DNA of 64,000 nucleotides from Trichomonas vaginalis G3. Its lineage: Eukaryota; Parabasalia; Trichomonadida; Trichomonadidae. The stretch spans positions 7,750,001-7,814,000 of the forward strand of contig NC_067203.1 in NCBI RefSeq assembly GCF_026262505.1, read 5' to 3'. This document shows positions 57,257 to 64,000 of this stretch, one piece after another. The notes beneath the pieces were generated by a model. The model saw only the letters and a list, made by a program, of their open reading frames with translations. It was not told the DNA's origin and did no database searches. Made by a program: the position numbers and the translations under genes. The stretch's first letter is position 1; each line of letters starts with the position of its first letter.

Positions 57257-58334
57257 TTAAGGGTCAACTCCGGCCAATTTGCCACCTGAACATACATGTA
57301 CCATAAAAAGAAATCCCAAAAAACATGCCATTGTTCTATGGTATCATTACTATATAATTGATTCATTTCTATAATGTCTAGATAATAAATAAATTGAATT
57401 TTTGTATGTGAAAATATAACTTTTTTGGAAAAAAATCTGCTCCATAGAAAGAATCATAAGTATTCAGCTCAAAATGAAACTTGAATGAGATACACAAGAA
57501 CATATGGTTTTTATAAATATGTGTATATATGAAATCTAAAGGACCTCAAAAATGTTATAATCCATTTATAAAAATAATAATATTTAAGATTTATCTCATC
57601 TAATACATCTATTGGTTATAATTTGAACACTGAATTTATATTTGAAATTGATGGTGAACTAAATATATATATTTATTCAAGTTAGTTATTTCCCAATAAG
57701 TTATCGAAATTTGATATCTTATATTTTCTAGGTCATTTGATTTCTTATTATAGATATACCGATATACTCATATTTTCACTGATTATTATATACTCATCTC
57801 ATAAAGAGTTAGCAAAAAATAACTAAAATTGAATTGATTTTTGACGATAGCTCTCAATTATTTTAAGAGATGATAACTTTATGGATAATTTATTGTTCTG
57901 ATCCCTAAGAATAAAATATCAAATAACATTAGAGGATGATTCATATTATTCATTTTCTATGATTTTTAATTTTTGATATATAGAAAATGATCCATCAATA
58001 TTGTAATGATATTGATGGACGCGAATGATAAAAGTAAAAATCTCAATTGGATTACAACATTTTGCAGATGGTTTGTGTTCGCAAATAAAAGATTGTTTTT
58101 AAATTTATGATTGAATATCTTTAATATACTATCTTTAGTTTACTGAAATTGGGTATATAATGTTGAAATCACATATCTATTCTTTCGAAAATTATTGATA
58201 ATACAGGTTTAATTTTAAATATATATAGTGTGTAATGTAACATTATTACCACATAAAACATAATAACTAATATTTAGTATTCAGAGTCTTAACTTGAACA
58301 AAAAAATGTCAAATTGACCGGAGTTGACCCTTAA
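57257..58334. mobile_element. TTAA-flanked non-autonomous DNA element, second family
   Basis: TTAA at 57,257-57,260 and 58,331-58,334 flank a 1,070-bp body. The left end GGGTCAACTCCGGCCAATTT and right end (inverted) GGGTCAACTCCGGTCAATTT differ at one base in the first twenty. No coding frame of note is inside. The TTAA target and GGG start resemble the other element family in this window, but sequence and terminal repeats differ. It is a non-autonomous element of the piggyBac/Kolobok target type, with family unassigned. Confidence 0.85.
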
Positions 58335-58469
58335 AATTTCAAAAATATTTTTTGTAAATTGAATGTGGTTTTCAAGAACACAAAAACCAGCAGACAAAAT
58401 CGAAAACAATATCAGCCATTTCTCTTATAATCCTCTAATGATGCTATCATCTGAAATTGAAACTCAAAG
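58335..58469. other. Short intergenic stretch
   Basis: Sequence between the TTAA element and the duplicated ankyrin leader, with no gene seen. Confidence 0.4.
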
Positions 58470-58532
58470 AACGATAGAGGAAGTTTGGTCTTTAGCACAC
58501 CCTTAAGTCAAAAAAAAACTTTACAAATTTTA
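58470..58532 (+). promoter_or_regulatory. Duplicated ankyrin-gene leader (copy 2)
   Basis: GAACGATAGAGGAAGTTTGG to ATG is almost identical to 32,870-32,933, including TTTAGCACACCCTTAAGTC. The upstream flanks are unrelated, so this is the duplicated cassette's edge. Confidence 0.65.
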
Positions 58533-59714
58533 ATGAGTCAGGAAATTGTTCTGAACTACGAATATATTGGCTCACATATCAAAGATTATATTGAAGCGGA
58601 TAATCTCTTCAGTACATTCGAAGTAGAAGATATCGAATCAATCATGAAATTCGCGAATTTAACACCTGATGAGTTCAATTCTCTTCTTGCGCAATCTCAT
58701 TCTGTCATTTCAGCACATGAGTTGTATACTTGCACTCGAAATGCAAATATTTCAATAAACAACTTACAAGATGCCATTTCAACACTTAAATCAGTTCAAA
58801 AGTACATGAATATGCGAATCTTCGAAGGAATTATTGGCATTTTACAACAATTACAAAAGGATCAATCCATTACAACAAATAAAATCGAAAAACTTCAAGC
58901 AGATTTAAAACAGATCCAAAAAGAAAAAGAAAACGTTGAGAAAGAGATGCAAACTCTTCACTCTCAACTAAAAGAGAAAGAAGGAAACGATTTACCAAAA
59001 GAATTTCTTTCGAAAATTTCCGAACTTAAAAATTCCAAAGATTTCAATCAAATCTACAAATTCTTTGAAGAAATTTCAGAAAAAGGAAATCAAAAAATGA
59101 TGCAAAAAGCATGTGACGAAGAACTTTGGAAAAAACAAAATGATGGTTATGGTAGAAATGTACTTCATTTTGCATCTGTTAAAGGAAATCTGAGACTTGT
59201 TAAATCTCTCATTGAATGTGGCTGTGACAAAGAAATCAACAGTAAAAATGGTGGTACAGCTCTATACTGGGCATCATGGAGTGGCCAACTTGCAGTTGTT
59301 CAATATCTTATCTCAGTTGGAGCTAATAAAGAAGCAAAGGATAATTCTGGATCTACTCCACTCATTAATGCATCATATTATGGTTATCTTGAAGTTGTTC
59401 AATATCTTATCTCAGTTGGAGCTAATAAAGAAGCAAAGGATAATGGTGGTCGTACAGCTCTATTCTGGTCATCAATAAGTGGTTATCTTAAAGTTGTTAA
59501 ATATCTTATCTCAGTTGGAGCTAATAAAGAAGCAAAGGATAGTAAAGGATTTACTCCACTCATTTGTGCATCAGAATATAATAAACTTGAAGTTGTTAAA
59601 TATCTTATCTCAGTTGGAGCTAATAAAGAAGCAAAGGATAATGATGGAAAAACAGCACTTGATTATTCGAAAGGAGCAGTAAGAGAATATTTAGAATCAA
59701 TTGCAAGAAAATAA
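58533..59714 (+). CDS. Ankyrin protein, five-repeat paralogue (393 aa)
   Basis: The start MSQEIVLNYEYIGSHIKDYI is chosen by match to the paralogue at 32,934. The N-terminal domain (1-110) and coiled coil (110-150) are nearly identical to it. Five full ankyrin repeats (GGTALYWASWSGQLAVVQYL, GSTPLINASYYGYLEVVQYL and others) and the same terminal half repeat (DYSKGAVREYLESIARK) follow. The front half is far more conserved than the repeat count, so repeats have been gained or lost since duplication. Downstream flanks also match for about 70 bases. It is a probable scaffold or binding protein of unknown partner. Confidence 0.9.
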   Translation: MSQEIVLNYEYIGSHIKDYIEADNLFSTFEVEDIESIMKFANLTPDEFNSLLAQSHSVISAHELYTCTRNANISINNLQDAISTLKSVQKYMNMRIFEGIIGILQQLQKDQSITTNKIEKLQADLKQIQKEKENVEKEMQTLHSQLKEKEGNDLPKEFLSKISELKNSKDFNQIYKFFEEISEKGNQKMMQKACDEELWKKQNDGYGRNVLHFASVKGNLRLVKSLIECGCDKEINSKNGGTALYWASWSGQLAVVQYLISVGANKEAKDNSGSTPLINASYYGYLEVVQYLISVGANKEAKDNGGRTALFWSSISGYLKVVKYLISVGANKEAKDSKGFTPLICASEYNKLEVVKYLISVGANKEAKDNDGKTALDYSKGAVREYLESIARK

Positions 59715-59878
59715 TTTCAGGATATATTTGGTTATTATCTCTCAACCATTGTTGCAAAAGATAAAGTTAATATTATTTTTTTGAATAAATTTTTACTCAT
59801 TAATCTATAGTTTTGGCAGAATATTTACAAAAAAAAAAAATAATTATTCAAACATTAAATATATATATGTATATAGAA

Positions 59879-61060
59879 TTACATGTAAAACTGACCTCTT
59901 CCATCAAAGTTCAACAGTGATTGTACATTTGCTGTCGCTCTATCGTAACAGCTTTTTCCGAGAATATCTTTTGCAAGCATGTTTGCGCCGTTATTAATAA
60001 GCACTTTAACACATTCTTCATGGCCATTTGCACAAGCAGCCATCAGAGGAGTCCAGTGGTACTTGTCTGTAGCCTCAATATTCGCTCCTTTTGTAACTAA
60101 GAAGCAAACGATATGAGAATGGCCAAATGTGGCTGCCGTAAGCAAGGCGGTTTCGCCTATCGAGTCTGTAGCGTCGATATTTGCGTTGCATTCTAATAAA
60201 TACTCTACAATGTCGATTTCACCTAATCTTGAAGCTACGACAAGTGGTGGTTGCATGTTAGCATCTGGTGAATTAAGTATTTCTTTTTTCATCATTTCTT
60301 TGATGATAATATTATACATTGTTCTATTCATGTTAACTACGCAGAATTGCATGTCAACTTTTAAGAATTCATCTGGCGACTGTTTGTAAATCATGCCGCA
60401 TATTGTATTATGATGATATTTGATGGCAGTTCGTAAATGATTTTTTAAGTTAAAATCGCTTCTAAGAGATAGAATTTTCTTGATAATTTCCTGATCACCG
60501 CCTGCAACGGCTCCATCAAGAACATCCTCTGTTAACTGTGTTGTATACTGAAGTAGATAATTAAAACAGTTTATAGCTCCACAGTGAGCTGCAAGATTTA
60601 GAAGGGATAACTTCTGATCCATGAATTGTACAGGAGTATTCACTAATTCTTCTTTATTAGAATTCTCAACAATTGCTTGAAGAATTGCGACGTTATCATG
60701 AACGATTGCAAATCCAGGTGTATTCATGGGAAATATATCATCACAGAAATCTAACGGCTGACCATTAGCTGCTGTGTATTTTTCCCAAAAGAGTTTAAAA
60801 TCTGGATCACATTGTTCGGGTAATATAAGACCTAATGCATTGAAATAATCAGCAATTATATTGTATTTTAATCGGCGTGTTTTTGTCATAAAAATAAGTA
60901 TTTTGATGATATAATCTTTATATGTTGGATCAATTTTAGAAATAGACTGAAGAATTTTTTGCGTTCTTTCGGGAGGTGAGGCAAATATAATATTTTCTAT
61001 CTTAAAAAGCCTCTCAAATGGCATGTCTTTCTTCTGTCCATTATATTGCTGTTGCGCCAT
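59879..61060 (-). CDS. Ankyrin-repeat protein, DUF3447-type (393 aa)
   Basis: The N-terminal about 250 residues belong to the trichomonad DUF3447-type ankyrin family (MPFERLFKIENIIFASPPER, LSLLNLAAHCGAINCFNYLL, VLDGAVAGGDQEIIKKILSL). Three standard repeats follow (PPLVVASRLGEIDIVEYLLE, TALLTAATFGHSHIVCFLVT, TPLMAACANGHEECVKVLIN) and a short tail. There is no membrane segment or enzyme motif. The start follows MAQQQYNGQKKD with no clear initiator. It is convergent with the 58,533 gene, with about 160 bases between stops. Confidence 0.9.
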   Translation of the reverse strand: MAQQQYNGQKKDMPFERLFKIENIIFASPPERTQKILQSISKIDPTYKDYIIKILIFMTKTRRLKYNIIADYFNALGLILPEQCDPDFKLFWEKYTAANGQPLDFCDDIFPMNTPGFAIVHDNVAILQAIVENSNKEELVNTPVQFMDQKLSLLNLAAHCGAINCFNYLLQYTTQLTEDVLDGAVAGGDQEIIKKILSLRSDFNLKNHLRTAIKYHHNTICGMIYKQSPDEFLKVDMQFCVVNMNRTMYNIIIKEMMKKEILNSPDANMQPPLVVASRLGEIDIVEYLLECNANIDATDSIGETALLTAATFGHSHIVCFLVTKGANIEATDKYHWTPLMAACANGHEECVKVLINNGANMLAKDILGKSCYDRATANVQSLLNFDGRGQFYM

Positions 61061-61449
61061 TCAATTTTGTCACGTTTTAATCAAGAAATGATAATATATA
61101 ATTATCTGTGTAATTTATATTTAAATATTTATAACGTAAAAAAGAGCGTTCTCAAAATTTCCACTTTTTGAATACTTTTACATAACTACATTTTGATTTT
61201 GTTATAATTCAAATTGAGTACCAAATATGCAACAATGTTTCGTTATCCTTTTTGGAATTGAGACTAAAAGATTTAATTGAATAATACGATCGATAAAAGT
61301 GACATCATTGGGTTTCTAATTGAATGAATTTATCCTTGCATAATTATGCACAAATTTCCAATCTTTAAACAATTGGCTTAAATACATTTTTTATTCGAGT
61401 GATTCTGCATTTTTTTAGCTTATTTAAAAGTGACACTTTAAAATTATTG
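61061..61449. other. Divergent intergenic region
   Basis: About 390 bp between divergent genes, AT-rich, no gene seen. Confidence 0.5.
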
Positions 61450-61457
61450 TCACTTTT
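61450..61457 (+). promoter_or_regulatory. Initiator TCACTTTT before katanin p80 gene
   Basis: TCACTTTT, a good match to the trichomonad initiator, starts 30 bases before ATG at 61,480. It is followed by ATCTAATAAATAAG and an A-run. Confidence 0.75.
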
Positions 61458-61479
61458 ATCTAATAAATAAGAAAAAAAA

Positions 61480-63000
61480 ATGAATGATACACCAAAACTA
61501 CTTCCAGTTCATAGCTGTCAAGCCCATGATGGAGCTATTACATCTATGACTGTAGGTCCAAACACTGGTCTTGTTTTTGCATCAGCTGGTGCAGACAAAA
61601 TCTTGAATTTGTGGGCAATTGGAAAAGATTCACCATGTGCGTGCTTCAAAAACCTAAATTCATACGTAACTTCAATGGAATTTCAAAATACAGAAGAGAT
61701 TATCGCTTGTGGTACCAATGGAGGTTCAGTTATGTTGTTTGATATTGCTGCTGAGAAAACAATGGCCTCTTGGGCTGTCTCAGCATCCAAAATTGGTGGA
61801 CTAACATTCGATTCATCCAATATGGAGACAATCGCTACTTGTGGCGTTGATGGACGCGTTCAAATTTTAGCTCAAAAGTGTCACGCACCAGTTTCAATAT
61901 TTAACGTCAGCCAAGACGAGCTTACGACAATTACATTATCTCCTGATGGCAGATACTTCGCTGCAGGCGGTTTAGACAAAGTTGTGAACATTTATGATCT
62001 TCGCTCAAACCAAATCCTTGCATATCATGAGCTTCACCAAGATGCTGTTACAGCCTTACAATTCCATCCTACAGAAAACATTCTAGCATCAGGCGGAAAA
62101 GACAGATCAATTCATTTCTTCTCATTAGACACATTTACAGAAATAGAGCCAGTATTACAAAAGAATACAGCCGAAATAGCTTCCATTCGCTGGCATCCTA
62201 AAGGTTCTACAGCTCTTTCTGTTTCAAAATCTTTATTAAATGTCGTCGGAGTCAATCCAAACCAAGTTTACGATAGATTCAAATACTCCCTTGGATCAGT
62301 GTATGATACACAGATCGTAGGAGGCAATATTGTCATTGCTTCCGCGATGTCCAACCACATCTCATTAAATAGAGTCAAATTAGACACTTTACAGCCATAT
62401 TCGCCCTATTCTAAAAAGTCTGTAGCCAGAAAGAGCGATGTTTCAAGCGTTTCTCCTTCGAAATCTCCAATTCGTAGATCTTCAACTCCAACGTCATTTA
62501 AATGTGATGAAAATAAAGTATATGCAGAGTTCAGACGCGAGAGACCTGAATTTTGCACTCAAATGACAGAAAGAGGTTCAAGAATTGCAAGATTAGGAGA
62601 TATGATCGAAGAAAGTGGTCTCGAACAGACAATTGAGACTGTCGCAAGCGGTGGAGACCTCCAGCCAGAGATGGCATCAATAATTTTGAGAAGACCGAAA
62701 TCTATCAAATTAGAAAGCGCTGCTCCGGTCATGATCATCGCCAATAAACTGTTTGAGACACAACCTGACGTTGCGTTGACTCTGATTGACTCAATAATGA
62801 CGACATTTGGAAAAATTACGTTTGCAACAATGAGAACTAATGGAGCTGATGCAAGTTTAGAGGAAAGAAAGGCTAGATGCGAAGAAATGCTCGATGCTTA
62901 TAGACTTAATCTACCTGAAATTCAGAAATTATCTCAATTTAAGAATCCTTTGAAGAAAGCGGCTGATGACCTTCTCTTACAGTGGAGATCATTTAGCTAA
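61480..63000 (+). CDS. KATNB1: Katanin p80 (KATNB1-like) WD40 protein
   Basis: Residues about 10-300 form a WD40 propeller (SCQAHDGAITSMTVGPNTGL, ADKILNLWAIGKDSPCACFK). The NLWAIGK motif is typical of katanin p80. A disordered Ser/Lys-rich linker (about 310-350) and a helical C-terminal domain (about 350-505, with CTQMTERGSRIARLGDMIEE and APVMIIANKLFETQPDVALT) match the con80 domain. That domain binds the p60 AAA ATPase, while the propeller targets the complex to microtubules. In this flagellate the complex would sever or remodel axoneme and cytoskeleton microtubules. The protein is shorter than animal KATNB1 mainly in the linker. A clear initiator precedes it. Confidence 0.88.
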   Translation: MNDTPKLLPVHSCQAHDGAITSMTVGPNTGLVFASAGADKILNLWAIGKDSPCACFKNLNSYVTSMEFQNTEEIIACGTNGGSVMLFDIAAEKTMASWAVSASKIGGLTFDSSNMETIATCGVDGRVQILAQKCHAPVSIFNVSQDELTTITLSPDGRYFAAGGLDKVVNIYDLRSNQILAYHELHQDAVTALQFHPTENILASGGKDRSIHFFSLDTFTEIEPVLQKNTAEIASIRWHPKGSTALSVSKSLLNVVGVNPNQVYDRFKYSLGSVYDTQIVGGNIVIASAMSNHISLNRVKLDTLQPYSPYSKKSVARKSDVSSVSPSKSPIRRSSTPTSFKCDENKVYAEFRRERPEFCTQMTERGSRIARLGDMIEESGLEQTIETVASGGDLQPEMASIILRRPKSIKLESAAPVMIIANKLFETQPDVALTLIDSIMTTFGKITFATMRTNGADASLEERKARCEEMLDAYRLNLPEIQKLSQFKNPLKKAADDLLLQWRSFS

Positions 63001-63453
63001 TTGATTTTTATCAGAGAATGAATTGTTTTAAGAAATATTTTGAAAATTATTCAATTTTTATTTTTGTTTTGGATATAAATACTATATTTGTTAAAGCATA
63101 TTTTTTCTATTGAACTCTTATTCTGATTTTATCAACTAAACTTGAAAAATTTATATTAATTTTTGAATTGAACTCAGTAATGCAAATATGGAATTAGTTC
63201 CTATGCATGCAATTTATGGGTTATTAAATCAAGGGCAAATCTAACATAATAAAAATGAAAATTATATTTAGATCGCATAAACTCTGATGCATCATTGATA
63301 AACTTCTTGTAATTTGTTGAAGAAACTAGAGTCTCAGAATTAAGCACATCAATGAAGTGTATTACCTTTAAAATCAGATGGAATTTCCAAAAAAAAAAAT
63401 TGAATGAAAAATAATCGTTGTTATGCTTTATTAACGTACAGTTCGTATAAAAA
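63001..63453. other. AT-rich intergenic region
   Basis: About 450 bp with no supported gene. A minus-strand frame at 63,201-63,548 is a shadow overlapping the GTPase gene. Confidence 0.5.
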
Positions 63454-64000
63454 ATGTCTAAATCAGATGTTGCTGATGGACAGCCAATTCCCAAAGTCAA
63501 AATTGTTTCTTTAGGAGAAACTAGAGTCGGAAAAAGCTGCCTAATCAAAAGGTTCTGCGAAGGAAATCGATTTGTTACTCAATATATTCCAACTATTGGT
63601 ATAGATTATGGTGCAAGACAATTTACAGTCGATAATACTAGTTTTTATGTTCATTTCTGGGATATGTCAGGAGATGATTCATATTTTGAAGTTCGTAATG
63701 AATTTTATGGCGACACAGATGGATTTCTCTTGGTCTTTGATATGACTGCACGTGAGACATTTACTCAGTTGCCAAGATGGCTTGAAGAAGCCAAAAAATA
63801 CGGAGCTGATTTATCATGCATAGTACTTTGTGGAAATAAATGTGATGGTTCAAAGCTTGCTGTGTCTACGCAAGAAGCTGCTGATTTTGCAAAGAAAAAT
63901 GGAATGCCTTTCTTTGATACATCAGCCAAAAGCGGTAAAAACATCTCAGAAGCCTTTACTCAACTCTTTAGAACAGTTTTAGCCAAAATAAAGAGGAGAT
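63454..64000 (+). CDS. RBJ/DNAJC27-like small GTPase (partial, runs off right edge)
   Basis: The visible 182 codons begin MSKSDVADGQPIPKVKIVSL. They contain G1 GETRVGKSC (P-loop), the G2 region QYIPTIGIDYG, G3 FWDMSGD, G4 GNKCD and G5 TSAKSG, so all nucleotide-binding boxes are present. The YFEVRNEFYGDTDGFLLVFD segment is close to RBJ/DNAJC27 proteins (FFEVRNEFYKDTQGVILVYD) rather than ordinary Rabs. Some RBJ proteins carry a C-terminal J domain, which would lie beyond the window, so I cannot tell whether it is present. The glutamine usual after DxxG is replaced by D in DMSGDDS, as in other divergent members. It is probably a signalling or trafficking switch in the flagellate. Confidence 0.85.
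   Translation, partial: MSKSDVADGQPIPKVKIVSLGETRVGKSCLIKRFCEGNRFVTQYIPTIGIDYGARQFTVDNTSFYVHFWDMSGDDSYFEVRNEFYGDTDGFLLVFDMTARETFTQLPRWLEEAKKYGADLSCIVLCGNKCDGSKLAVSTQEAADFAKKNGMPFFDTSAKSGKNISEAFTQLFRTVLAKIKRR

Overview
The window looks like a trichomonad genome, most likely Trichomonas vaginalis. It is AT-rich, nearly intronless DNA with many ankyrin-repeat genes and decayed ankyrin copies. Several genes have a TCA-type initiator (TCACTTTT or TCATTTTT) within about 35 nt of the ATG. A gene-rich Polinton/Maverick element is present. The species is inferred from this gene content, since no database search was possible.

Positions 1 to about 18,545 are a Polinton/Maverick whose left end lies outside the window. 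It holds a protein-primed family B DNA polymerase, integrase, packaging ATPase, double-jelly-roll major capsid protein, a minor-capsid candidate, an SF3 helicase, an HNH nuclease, a KilA-N/GIY-YIG protein and about ten genes I do not recognise. Genes on the left mostly read plus and genes on the right mostly read minus. Between them lie reused non-coding modules: a palindromic leader, a hairpin series, and 22-bp and 25-bp tandem arrays. About four or five coding regions look interrupted, so it is treated as a fairly young fossil.

Positions 18,545-21,170 are a junction zone. It holds GC-rich hairpins, one end of a MULE-like element, the tail of a disrupted host gene, and a 103-bp satellite of about 19 units. 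The satellite's unit matches the 3' end of the adjacent Sec1/Munc18-type gene.

Positions 21,137-34,610 carry the Sec1-type trafficking gene, an LtaS/MdoB-type membrane phosphotransferase, a DDB1/CPSF-A-like protein, a small ankyrin gene with a probable 25-nt intron, a helical-repeat pseudogene and an ankyrin gene with ten near-identical repeats.

Positions 35,253-46,195 hold two copies of a 1.04-kb TTAA-flanked element on either side of SNARE-like, NAA10 and Sec7-PH (ARF-GEF) genes. Copy one was invaded by a 3.0-kb MULE-like element carrying about 51 copies of a 32-bp repeat. Copy two preserves the empty site and shows a 9-bp target duplication. The SNARE and the Sec7 protein each carry an altered signature residue.

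Positions 46,630-64,000 hold an unidentified 707-aa protein, a run of ankyrin genes and pseudogenes, a further TTAA-flanked element, a katanin p80-like gene and the start of an RBJ/DNAJC27-like small GTPase gene. The host genes fit membrane traffic, protein modification and cytoskeleton roles, with no sign of operons. Shared structure comes mainly from duplicated ankyrin cassettes and mobile DNA.
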